Origin: Spirosoma pollinicola
GTDB taxonomy: Bacteria > Bacteroidota > Bacteroidia > Cytophagales > Spirosomataceae
NCBI RefSeq assembly: GCF_002831565.1
Contig: NZ_CP025096.1
Span: 5,310,609 to 5,374,608, forward strand
Length of the DNA stretch: 64,000 nt
Direction of reading: 5' to 3'
Shown piece after piece: positions 32,118-40,557 of the stretch. Numbering within the stretch: position 1 is the stretch's first letter; every line of letters begins with the position of its first letter. Below the pieces are notes generated by a model, which made no database searches, was not told the origin of the DNA, and saw only the letters and a program-made list of their open reading frames with translations. Made by a program: the position numbers and the translations under genes.

Positions 32118-33239
32118 TTATCGTCGTAGCCGGGAGAGTTGTATATCCAGTGTGTCATGCCTCAGAATCCCCTGGAGTCGCATAGCCTCAGTTGTACGAT
32201 TACTAAGGGTGGCCCGTAGGGTATCATGAGAATAGAAGGCTACTTGCAATTTGTTTTGCAGGCTATCGAATTCATAACTGCCGAATAAACTTTCACCAGG
32301 GTCAAACCGGTACGGATTCGGACTAAAAGCACAGCCTTCATAGCCCGCAAAGTAGATTCGGCTCCAGGCTTTCTTATTTGTTAACCAGGCCGTAGCTTGT
32401 TGGACTTGGCCGTTACGGACCAGTTTTTCCACTTGCCAGGTACCTTTTAGCGTTTGGTCATAAGGATGAGTGGCGATCAAGGCTTTAAGTGAGACAAAGG
32501 CTACCGCAATGGGCAGTACGCGCAGGCTGTGTTTAACCCAACCACGCCCTAATGGAATGCCAGGCAACTGATCGACTAAATCCCAAAAGATAAGTTTGAG
32601 TCGTTCTCGATGGAGCAAAAGCAGAAAGACTAGGGCGACTGAATAAAGGACTGAGTTAAAAAAGGCCCCAATACTAATTTTATAGAATATATTAATTAGG
32701 ACGATGTTGACCATCACCGGCAAAAGGGTCATCGCTCCCAGTAAGGTTGTCCGGCGATAGAGCAGCAGGATAGACCCGCCTATTTGAAAAAGGGCAATAA
32801 TAACCGCCAATTGATATGAGTAGCCAAAATAATACTAGGTCAGTCCCATTCCACTTACCACGCCCAAAGGCATATCGAGGAAGTAATCCGCAGTTTGGAA
32901 TTGCGTTTTTAAAATCTTGGCAAAGCCATAAGACGATATCGATAAGGCCAGCCAATAGCGAATAATGCCTTGTAGCCAGGCATGCTGTAAGGCGCTGTGC
33001 ATGGTATTTGCCTGTTCGCGACGGTGCCAAAACCAGACGTATAACAGGCTACCAAGCAAGGCTGCTCCAACCATGCCAGCTAACAAATACTCAAAATACT
33101 GGCCGTATTTCTCGAAAAATGAGGCAGGCAAGAACTCCAGAGGAAACAGAAGGAGGTTCAGCAACGCAATAGCCGCCAGCGCACATTCACAAAATTTAAA
33201 AAACCAGGAGGTACGGCTGTCTGATAAGGCTTGTGTCAT
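32118..33239 (-). pseudogene. DoxX-like membrane protein gene interrupted by an in-frame TAG
   Basis: Two open pieces, 33239-32835 and the part below 32834, lie in the same frame, separated by one TAG codon (32837-32835). Reading through gives a continuous protein of 373 codons: ...LDMPLGVVSGMGLT-stop-YYFGYSYQLAVIIALF.... The first part has three membrane helices and a DoxX-like stretch YWLALSISSYGFAKIL. The second has the helix pair GSILLLYRRTTLLGAMTLLP and VMVNIVLINIFYKISIG typical of DoxX relatives, and a soluble C-terminal domain. A change from TGG (Trp) to TAG would explain the stop. It could be a recent nonsense mutation, a sequencing error or readthrough. Confidence 0.8.
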
Positions 33240-33347
33240 AACTTGACTTTGGATCGACAGAGGAAGAACGGTTGGTTTTGTTTCTTTCTTGTGATTTTAG
33301 ATTGTACCCCAGCAGATGCAAAAATCACAACCCTTAAAGCCAATCCC

Positions 33348-34583
33348 CTACTCCGTGTAATCCAGTTCTTTCCCAAATGTCTCGCCTAGTGTTGCCAGCG
33401 ACCAGTAGCCCAGAGCGAAGCAGATAAAGGCGACTACGGCACCGGCTTCCAGAACGCCGATAACGGGCTTCATGGCCTGAAAAGCGGGGATGGTGAGTAA
33501 GGTTGTTGCGCGGACGTTGTTCGCGACGGATGTTGTAGCCGTGGCGCGGAGGTTGGTACCGAAACTCTCGGCCGTAATGGTCAGGAACATGGCAATGTAG
33601 CCAATGCCAAAGCCCATCATCAGACAAAGAGCATAAAAGGCACCCGTTGAGTTGATGCCGCCAAATAAATACATGATGACAAACACAAACGTCAGGCTCA
33701 TCATCAGGCCGATGGCTTTCCGGCGGGAGCGGAGATATTGACTTAGCAGCCCGCTTGTTAAATCGCCTATTACGGTGCCCACATACGTAAACATCACACA
33801 GCGGCCGGGCGTGATGGCTTCGGTAATGCCGAGTGCCTTGCCAAACTCATTGCCAAACGTGGCCAGAATGCCAATAACGAGGTAGGTGGGCAGGGCTAGT
33901 CCCATGCATCGGAGGTAGCGCAGGAACCGTTCGCGCCCCTGGAACAATGCCCAGAAATTACCCCTGACTACGCCCGTTTGCTGCGTGCGTTTGAACATGC
34001 CTGATTCAAAGACGCTCACCCGCAAAATGAGCAGCCCAAGGCCCATGCTTCCGCCAATAAAATAGGTTGTACGCCAATCGAACAGAGTAACGGTGAAGTA
34101 GGCCACTACGGCACCAAGCAGACCAACACTCGCTACCAGCGATGAACCATAACCGCGCAAATGGGGTGGTAAAATCTCGCTAACCAGTGTAATACCCGCG
34201 CCCAGTTCACCCGCAAGTCCCAAACCAGCTACAAACCGCAGGATGGCGTACACCTGCGGGTCATGCACCCAGCCGCAGGCAATATTTGCCAGCGAGTACG
34301 TGATAATGCTACCAAACAACACTGACAGCCGACCGCGTTTATCGCCCAGAATACCCCAAAAAATACCGCCAAGTAGTAAGCCCGCCTGTTGAAAGTTCAG
34401 GATTCGTCCGCCAATGATAGAAATGTCGGCTTCTGACAGACCCAGTTCTTTAAGGCTCGGCACCCGTACAATGTTGAACAGCAGGAGGTCATATACATCG
34501 ACAAAATACCCTAGTGCCGCTACAATGACGGGGAGTGCGAATAAGGGGCGTAGGGAAACGGGTGAGGAGGAAGATGTTTGCAT
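33348..34583 (-). CDS. MFS permease (metabolite/sugar transporter), paralogue 1
   Basis: The 411-residue protein has 12 predicted helices and the MFS loop motif GDKRGRLSVLFGS between helices 2 and 3, repeated weakly in the second half (SRRKAIGLM). Helix 1 holds ALGYFVDVYDLLLFNIVRVPSL, also present in the paralogues at 37688 and 39036. The family is close to metabolite/H+ symporters; the substrate is unknown. It is followed by a small gap to the DoxX-like gene, and preceded by the GxxExxY gene. Confidence 0.85.
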   Translation of the reverse strand: MQTSSSSPVSLRPLFALPVIVAALGYFVDVYDLLLFNIVRVPSLKELGLSEADISIIGGRILNFQQAGLLLGGIFWGILGDKRGRLSVLFGSIITYSLANIACGWVHDPQVYAILRFVAGLGLAGELGAGITLVSEILPPHLRGYGSSLVASVGLLGAVVAYFTVTLFDWRTTYFIGGSMGLGLLILRVSVFESGMFKRTQQTGVVRGNFWALFQGRERFLRYLRCMGLALPTYLVIGILATFGNEFGKALGITEAITPGRCVMFTYVGTVIGDLTSGLLSQYLRSRRKAIGLMMSLTFVFVIMYLFGGINSTGAFYALCLMMGFGIGYIAMFLTITAESFGTNLRATATTSVANNVRATTLLTIPAFQAMKPVIGVLEAGAVVAFICFALGYWSLATLGETFGKELDYTE

Positions 34584-34683
34584 AAGTGACTGACGAATGC
34601 ACCAAAAAGGAACACAGATTTAACAGATTATACGGATAGACCACAGATTTAGTTGCTGTAGAAATCCGCTTTGTACTAAGATT

Positions 34684-35082
34684 TCAGCAGTTTCTTAACC
34701 TCTTTCGGTTATTGGTGTATACCAGACGCTTGAACTCTGGCTTTTTGCCAAAATTAAGTAGTAGACCGACCTCAATATCCGTAGCTCGGAGGTAGTTGAG
34801 TAATTGAACTTCGTGTTCTTCGGCAAGGGACTCTGTCGCTTTCAGTTCTAGTATGATACAGTTATCGATGAGTAAATCTGCAAAATAATCGCCCACCAGC
34901 AATCCCTTATAATATACTTTTATTTGCTGCTGGGCCGTTACGTCAAATCCTTCGTTTTTCAGTTCCGCGTACATCGCATTCTGATAGACGCGCTCCAGGA
35001 AGCCATAACCAAGTTCATTGAAAACATCGTAGTAGATGCCAATAATGGCATCGGTCAGTTCTCTATGAAGTAGTTTGGGCAT
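34684..35082 (-). CDS. GxxExxY protein (PD-(D/E)xK-like small protein)
   Basis: The 132-residue protein has the name-giving motif G27-F-L-E30-R-V-Y33 after an N-terminal helix (MPKLLHRELTDAIIGIYYDVFNELG, which exceeds this window's motif limit only as a region, residues 1-25). Its core has D69, E79 and K81 (DYFADLLI...ILELKA), the acidic-acidic-Lys arrangement of PD-(D/E)xK nucleases. GxxExxY proteins are widespread small orphans of unknown role. It stands between two permease genes and is flanked upstream by an imperfect inverted repeat, which may mark it as an inserted unit. Confidence 0.82.
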   Translation of the reverse strand: MPKLLHRELTDAIIGIYYDVFNELGYGFLERVYQNAMYAELKNEGFDVTAQQQIKVYYKGLLVGDYFADLLIDNCIILELKATESLAEEHEVQLLNYLRATDIEVGLLLNFGKKPEFKRLVYTNNRKRLRNC

Positions 35083-35118
35083 ATTTTATTGAAATTGGCA
35101 ACGCCTTAATTAACACAC

Positions 35119-35181
35119 ACGGATGGAACGCATAACGGCGAGGGGCTGACAGCTCTATCCGTAAAAATCCGTTCCATCCGT
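35119..35181. repeat. Imperfect inverted repeat upstream of the GxxExxY gene
   Basis: ACGGATGGAACG (35119-35130) pairs exactly with 35170-35181; further outward ACACAC/GTGTGT stretches extend it after mismatches. It lies between the SSS symporter stop and the GxxExxY start. Confidence 0.6.
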
Positions 35182-35227
35182 ACAATCTGTGTGCTAAAAA
35201 ATAAATGTCTAGAGGCTACAAACAGCC

Positions 35228-36925
35228 TTACCAGAGTCGAACGTATAGCACCGTAATGAGCAGCAGGATAATAACTGCCAGAGCCGTTGCCGATGGGGCT
35301 AGTTTGAACATACTCGAATCGATGGCAAACGCTTTAGGGTTGATGGCTGGTCCTACAAGGCTAATCACCACCATCAGTAATACCGTAAAGAAAAACGCCC
35401 AGCCCATACAAATCAGGAAGGGAATTTCATACCCACCCGCACCATTCGGATAAGCCGTGTACAACAGGGTTTCGTTACCAAACAGCGAAGGAGCGAAGTT
35501 GTTGAACAATACGGCCAGGCCAAAACCACCCAAAATACCCGCTACTGCGGCAGCACCTGTGGTACGCTTCCAGAAAAAGCCAAGAATAAAGACCGCGAAA
35601 ATGGCAGGACTTAGGTAGCCCGTGTATTTCTGAATGAACGTAAACCCACCTTCACGACCAATACCCAGTGCATCCTGCCACGTCAGGCCGATAGATAACA
35701 GCATGGCGGCAAAAATAGTGATACGGCCAACCCACACCAATTGTGTTTGGGAAGCGTCTTTTTTGATGTATTTCTGATAAATATCGAGGGTGAAAATCGT
35801 CGAGATCGAGTTGGCTTTACCCGCCAGCGAGGCCACGATAGCTGCTGTCAAGGCCGCCATCGAGAGCCCTTTCAGACCGTTTGGCAGGAAGGACAAAATT
35901 GCTGAATAGGCATTATCGGCGAGGAGTTTGCCGCCCGGAGCCATTTCGTTTTGCAGGCTACCATTTTTGTAGAGCACATAAGCCGCAATACCCGGCAGCA
36001 TTACGATAAGCGGCATGAAGATTTTCAACAGGGCCGCAAAGAGAATACCTGTACGAGCCGTTTTCAAATCGGCACCCAACGCGCGTTGGGTAATGTACTG
36101 GTTGCAACCCCAGTAGTTCAGGTTCACAATCCAGATACCGGCGAAGTACATGGCAAGGCCGGGTAAGGTCAGGTATTTATTAATGTCGACCTGCGACGTA
36201 TTTGGCCCCGGTTTTTCAAAAATCATGTGGAAGTGATCGTCGGCATCGCCCATCATGGCCGAGAAACCCGCAATAACGTCGTTCCCCAAACCGAACTTCT
36301 GACTTACCAGCGTAAGTGCAATGTAGGATGTTACCAGACCACCAATGATAAGAACGGCTACCTGAATTACGTCGGTGTAGCCAATTACTTTCATACCGCC
36401 CAGCGTAATCACGATCGCAAAGAGGCTAAGGCCAATAACGATCGGGTGAAACGAATCGCCCCCAACCAGCGTGCTGATGGCCAGTGCGCCCAGAAAAAGA
36501 ATAGAGGTCAGGTTAACGAATACATACAGGAACAGCCAGAAAATGGCCATGATAAGACTAACCGTTTCATTATACCGCGTTTTCAGGAACTGCGGCATGG
36601 TGTAGATGTGGTTTTTGAGGTAGATCGGCATGAACCAGACCGCCACAATAATCAAGGCGATAGCCGCAAACCATTCATATACCGCAACGGCGGCTCCAAA
36701 GGTGAAGCCGTTTCCCGACATGCCAATGAACTGCTCGGCCGAGATGTTAGAGGCAATCATGGATGCTCCGATGGCCCACCAGGTTAACGACCCTTCGGCC
36801 AGAAAAAAATCTTTGGTGTCAAGTTTGGTAGTTTGTTTTCGTTTGTAAATCCAGTATCCGTAGGAGGAAACACCAATGAAGTACAGAAAGAAAATAATGT
36901 AGTCTATTTGTTTAAGTTGGTTCAT
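35228..36925 (-). CDS. Sodium:solute symporter (SSS/SGLT family)
   Basis: Starting at the ATG at 36925 (MNQLKQIDYIIFFLYFIGV) gives 565 residues and about 14 helices; a longer open frame to 36973 has no support. The family features are DFFLAEGSLTWWAIGASMIASNISAEQFIGMSG (residues about 37-70), MPIYLKNHIYTMPQFLKTRY and the Na+-site region SLAGKANSISTIFTLDIYQKY. It is most like the sugar (glucose/galactose) SSS branch. It stands among three MFS permeases, so this 7-kb stretch is rich in transporters. A 42-base perfect palindrome lies upstream. Confidence 0.9.
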   Translation of the reverse strand: MNQLKQIDYIIFFLYFIGVSSYGYWIYKRKQTTKLDTKDFFLAEGSLTWWAIGASMIASNISAEQFIGMSGNGFTFGAAVAVYEWFAAIALIIVAVWFMPIYLKNHIYTMPQFLKTRYNETVSLIMAIFWLFLYVFVNLTSILFLGALAISTLVGGDSFHPIVIGLSLFAIVITLGGMKVIGYTDVIQVAVLIIGGLVTSYIALTLVSQKFGLGNDVIAGFSAMMGDADDHFHMIFEKPGPNTSQVDINKYLTLPGLAMYFAGIWIVNLNYWGCNQYITQRALGADLKTARTGILFAALLKIFMPLIVMLPGIAAYVLYKNGSLQNEMAPGGKLLADNAYSAILSFLPNGLKGLSMAALTAAIVASLAGKANSISTIFTLDIYQKYIKKDASQTQLVWVGRITIFAAMLLSIGLTWQDALGIGREGGFTFIQKYTGYLSPAIFAVFILGFFWKRTTGAAAVAGILGGFGLAVLFNNFAPSLFGNETLLYTAYPNGAGGYEIPFLICMGWAFFFTVLLMVVISLVGPAINPKAFAIDSSMFKLAPSATALAVIILLLITVLYVRLW

Positions 36926-37079
36926 TGCTTCTAGTATAGAATGAGTTTTTGGAATCAGCCTGTAAAAAAGCAATTATTTCTCCAAATAGGCTTACTGTAG
37001 GGTAAAATCATTTGCAGATTTGTGAAATCAGGATTAGTTCGTGAAGGCAAATTCCGGAATGACAGGAGATTATGTCTGG

Positions 37080-37121
37080 AACCCAGAAAGGCTCGGAGTC
37101 GACTCCGAGCCTTTCTGGGTT
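37080..37121. terminator. Perfect 42-base palindrome between the small secreted protein and the symporter gene
   Basis: 37080-37100 and 37101-37121 are exact complements with no spacer; the hairpin loop is formed by the central GTCGAC. It is 37 bases downstream of the secreted-protein stop on the minus strand, and probably a terminator. Confidence 0.85.
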
Positions 37122-37158
37122 GGTACTCAAATAAAAATACCTCTTTAGCCTACTCTTT

Positions 37159-37572
37159 CTACTTAATGGCAATAAGCCGCACGGGCTGTATCGCTTCTAC
37201 GGATGGCGTTGTAAGCTTAAACGTGCGTTCTTCCTTCTGAGTCCCCGCTATAATACGGAATGTGTAGGTGCCATCGCTTAGCTCGCTCATATCGAATTGC
37301 TGACGGTATGCATTTTGTTTGCTGTTTTTGCTGCATACCGTTTCCTGAAATAGAACCTCACCCCGTTCATTGACCAACATCAGGTCAATCTTGCTTTCTG
37401 ATTTGTATTTTTCCAGACACAGCCAGAGTTTGGAATTTTTGGCGGCAGGAAACATGGCCGCGGCAAAAACCTTGTCTTGTGACTTGTGATCGTCGGCCAG
37501 GGCAGGCGATGAGAAAGAGGCTGTTAGAGCCAAGAGGAGGGTACTGGTGAGTAGTTTAATGGACGTTTTCAT
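37159..37572 (-). CDS. Small secreted beta-sandwich protein, paralogue of the one at 5305
   Basis: The start at 37572 (MKTSIKLLTSTLLLALTASF) gives a clear signal peptide and a 137-residue protein; a longer frame to 37611 is less likely. The mature part (MLVNERGEVLFQETVC, FDMSELSDGTYTFRIIAG, and closing VRLIAIK) has the same order of strands and the same last residues as the protein at 5305-5706 (LPNGVYELEI ... GRLVAIN). Two cysteines (about 58 and 86) may form a disulfide. Function unknown; probably periplasmic or surface. Confidence 0.7.
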   Translation of the reverse strand: MKTSIKLLTSTLLLALTASFSSPALADDHKSQDKVFAAAMFPAAKNSKLWLCLEKYKSESKIDLMLVNERGEVLFQETVCSKNSKQNAYRQQFDMSELSDGTYTFRIIAGTQKEERTFKLTTPSVEAIQPVRLIAIK

Positions 37573-37687
37573 TGAGTTGATACTAGTTAAGTGATTACCT
37601 TTAGCTGTCAACCCAATGATGCCGTGAAGCCCCTCAAACGCTGTCGTTCTGGAGCAACGGCTTAGAAAAATGATGAGCGGTTAAGGC

Positions 37688-38929
37688 TCATTCCATAAAG
37701 TCTAAATCTTTCCCGAAGGTCTCATCCATTCGGCTCAGCGACCAGAATGATACACCATACACAACAATACCCAACAAACCAGCCGCCATTAAAGCACCCA
37801 TCGAGGGCTTTAAAGCCTGGAAAATCAATGTCATCGGAATTAGGATACCACGCACAACACTAGGCACAGAGGTCGTGGCCGTATTGCGAAGGTTGGTGCC
37901 GTAGAGCTCGGCCACCATAGTCAGATACATAGCAATGTAACCTGTGCAAAGGCCTGCAAATAAGCACACTGTGTAAAGGCCGCTCGCCGTTTTGATGCCG
38001 CCAAATAGATAGATTCCACAAAACAGAGTGCCAAAAAGTAACAGGCCCGTAATAGCTTTCAGACGCGATTTCAGCCAGTGGCTCAGGGGACCACTGAGCA
38101 AATCACCAACGGCCATACCGACGTAGATCATCATAACGCACCGACCGGGTTTTACGACTTCGTCGATACCCAGCGCTTGGCCAAGTTCATTGGCAAACGT
38201 GGCCAGAATACCAACAACAAACCAGGTCGGCATACCTACCGACACACACCGAAGATACTTGATAGCTTGTGGCCAACTACTGAAAAAGTACAGAAAATTT
38301 CCCCGGCTAACTTCTTTATGCTCGGATTTCATGCGGCTGAAAACCCCCGATTCAAAGACGCTCACCCGAAGCAGGAGCAGGGCAATACCCATACCGCCAC
38401 CTACCCAGAAAGCCGTGCGCCAGTTGAAATATTCGACAGTAAAGTACGCTACGCCCGCACCGAGATAGCCAATGCCCGCCACAATTGACGAACCATAGCT
38501 CCGAATGTTCTTGGGTAGAATTTCGGATACCAGCACAATGGCCGCACCAATTTCGCCGGACAGGCCAACGCCAGCAATAAACCGCAGGAGGGCGTAGGTA
38601 TTCACGTCCTGCACAAAACCACAGGCAATATTAGTTAATGAATAGGTAACGATGCTTCCGAACAGGACCGACATCCGACCGCGTTTGTCGCCCAGGGCAC
38701 CCCACAAAAAACCGCCAATTACCAGACCCGCCTGCTGGCAATTGAGAATAAATGTACCAGCTTGCGAAACGTCTATTTCTGATAAACCAAGCGATTGCAG
38801 ACTCGGCACTCGTACAATGCTGAAAATCAACATGTCATACACATCGACAAAGAAGCCCAGTGCCGACACAATGACAGGTAAGGCAAATAACGGTCGGTAG
38901 GAAACGCGGGGAGGGGAGAGGGTTTGCAT
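37688..38929 (-). CDS. MFS permease, paralogue 2
   Basis: The 413-residue, 12-helix permease has GDKRGRMSVLFGS between helices 2 and 3 and ALGFFVDVYDMLIFSIVRVPSL in helix 1. Sequence is collinear with the permeases at 33348 and 39036, including the FESGVF stretch after helix 6. The substrate is unknown. Gene order is paralogue 3, paralogue 2 on the same strand, separated by a 30-base inverted repeat, so the two may be transcribed separately. Confidence 0.85.
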   Translation of the reverse strand: MQTLSPPRVSYRPLFALPVIVSALGFFVDVYDMLIFSIVRVPSLQSLGLSEIDVSQAGTFILNCQQAGLVIGGFLWGALGDKRGRMSVLFGSIVTYSLTNIACGFVQDVNTYALLRFIAGVGLSGEIGAAIVLVSEILPKNIRSYGSSIVAGIGYLGAGVAYFTVEYFNWRTAFWVGGGMGIALLLLRVSVFESGVFSRMKSEHKEVSRGNFLYFFSSWPQAIKYLRCVSVGMPTWFVVGILATFANELGQALGIDEVVKPGRCVMMIYVGMAVGDLLSGPLSHWLKSRLKAITGLLLFGTLFCGIYLFGGIKTASGLYTVCLFAGLCTGYIAMYLTMVAELYGTNLRNTATTSVPSVVRGILIPMTLIFQALKPSMGALMAAGLLGIVVYGVSFWSLSRMDETFGKDLDFME

Positions 38930-38949
38930 GAAAAGGGAGTTAGTCAGGC

Positions 38950-39034
38950 AGTGATGTGGTTGGATTAGGTGAAGTCAGTAGAATGCGATGGAGGTATTCA
39001 TTTCACTGACTTCACCTACTCCAACCACATCACT
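38950..39034. repeat. 30-base inverted repeat between two MFS genes (1 mismatch)
   Basis: Arms 38950-38979 and 39005-39034 enclose 25 bases. The left arm starts 21 bases from the start of paralogue 2; the right arm ends two bases before the stop of paralogue 3. Probably a terminator. Confidence 0.85.
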
Positions 39035-39035
39035 A

Positions 39036-40304
39036 CTATTCTTCTAAATAATTCAAATCCTTACCATGCGTTTCGGGGATGGTCAGAATGGAATAAAAGC
39101 CGATAATGAAACAAACCAGCCCCACAACGGCTCCGGCGTTGATAATGGCCAGAGACGGTTTTAGGAATTGATACGACATCGTCATGGGAATGACCAGACC
39201 CCGTACCATGTTGGGTATGGTGGTGGCGGCCGTAGCGCGAAGGTTGGTGCCAAATTGCTCGGCGCCAATAGTCACGAACATAGCCCAATAGCCAATTCCG
39301 AAGCCCATTGCCAGACACAAGCCATACAAAGCCGTGGCCGATTTGATACCCGTAAAGAGATAAACCAGACTGAAAACCAGAGCGATAGCCATGAGTAAGG
39401 ATACCCCTTTTTTTCTTGAAGCCAGCGCATGGCTGATGAATCCACTGGACAGGTCGCCGAGGGCCAGACCAACATAGCACCACATGATCGCCAGACCCGG
39501 CTGAATTTCTTCAGTGATACCGAATGCCTTTCCAAATTCGTTGCTGAACGTAGCCAGAATACCAATTACGAACCAGGTGGGCAGGCCAATACCAATGCAT
39601 TTGAGGTAGCGGCTGAGCCGGTCGGCATTGGTGAAAAATGAGAGAAAATCGCCCCGGTTAACGTGTTTTTGATCCGTCACATCTTTGAACATCCCCGATT
39701 CCACTACACCTACCCGCAATAATAACAGTCCGAAACCTAAGCCACCACCCACGAAAAAAGCGGTTTGCCAATCAAATAATTTAACAGTGAAGTAGGCAAC
39801 TACGGCGCCAAAAAGACCAACGCCAGCCACGAGCGAAGTGCCGATAGCCCGTTTCTCTTTAGGCAGCACTTCGCTTACCAGCGTGATACCGGCACCCAAC
39901 TCACCGGCCAACCCGATACCCGCCACAAAACGCATAAGGGCATAGTAGGTAGTGGGGTCCATAAATGTGATGTGCTTGACAAAGCCGCAGGCAATGTTGG
40001 CTATTGAATACGTGATAATGCTGCCAAACAGGACCGAAAGACGACCGCGTTTATCGCCTAGAATACCCCAGAAGATACCGCCCAGCAGTAAGCCACCCAT
40101 TTGCCAGTTGATTATACTGGTACCAACGGTCGAGATCTGGTCGGGTGTGAGGCCGAGGTCTTTCAGACTGGGTACGCGAACAATACCAAAAAGGAGTAAG
40201 TCATAAATATCGACAAAGTAACCTAAGGCGGCCACAATAACGGGTAAACCGAATAGCCCGGTCGCAGAGGCTTTTGGTTTAGATGAAACGGTAGGAATAG
40301 CCAT
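39036..40304 (-). CDS. MFS permease, paralogue 3
   Basis: The 422-residue 12-helix permease has GDKRGRLSVLFGS in the loop between helices 2 and 3 and ALGYFVDIYDLLLFGIVRVPSL in helix 1, like the two paralogues nearby. It has a slightly longer loop (KHITFMDPTTYYALMRF). All three carry (A/S)NEFGKA/LGQALGI-like stretches in the second half. The tandem duplication may have given substrate variants. Upstream (40305-40557) lies a divergent promoter region to the membrane glycosyltransferase-like gene. Confidence 0.86.
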   Translation of the reverse strand: MAIPTVSSKPKASATGLFGLPVIVAALGYFVDIYDLLLFGIVRVPSLKDLGLTPDQISTVGTSIINWQMGGLLLGGIFWGILGDKRGRLSVLFGSIITYSIANIACGFVKHITFMDPTTYYALMRFVAGIGLAGELGAGITLVSEVLPKEKRAIGTSLVAGVGLFGAVVAYFTVKLFDWQTAFFVGGGLGFGLLLLRVGVVESGMFKDVTDQKHVNRGDFLSFFTNADRLSRYLKCIGIGLPTWFVIGILATFSNEFGKAFGITEEIQPGLAIMWCYVGLALGDLSSGFISHALASRKKGVSLLMAIALVFSLVYLFTGIKSATALYGLCLAMGFGIGYWAMFVTIGAEQFGTNLRATAATTIPNMVRGLVIPMTMSYQFLKPSLAIINAGAVVGLVCFIIGFYSILTIPETHGKDLNYLEE

Positions 40305-40524
40305 ACGGCAAAATCAAGGATTAAAAAGCGAAATAGTTTTGCAAGTATACGAAATGACCAAAGAAGATTGTGCAGAAAGACGCATCCAGCATAAATCATT
40401 GACTACTTTATGGGTACTCGTGTTGCATTGATCTTTATCAGTAAGTACCGACAACCCGTGTCAACGAAAGAAGGGTTTTCATAGAACGGAACTACCCTAG
40501 GGTGTCGATTCGCGGGTAATCTAT

Positions 40525-40532
40525 TAAATTTG
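40525..40532 (+). promoter_or_regulatory. Candidate -7 box for the GT-C-like gene
   Basis: TAAATTTG matches TAnnTTTG, 25 bases before the ATG at 40558. No clear TTG at the correct distance. Confidence 0.4.
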
Positions 40533-40557
40533 ACCAATTTAAATTTTAAGTAGCTTG

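Noticed and set aside
32810..32837. Frameshift between the two halves of the DoxX-like gene
   Set aside because: Counting codons shows that both halves are in the same frame with a single TAG between them, so it is a nonsense codon and not a shift.
36227..36787. 186-codon open frame on the plus strand
   Set aside because: Shadow of the sodium symporter gene; composition is charged and repetitive as expected for a hydrophobic gene read backwards.
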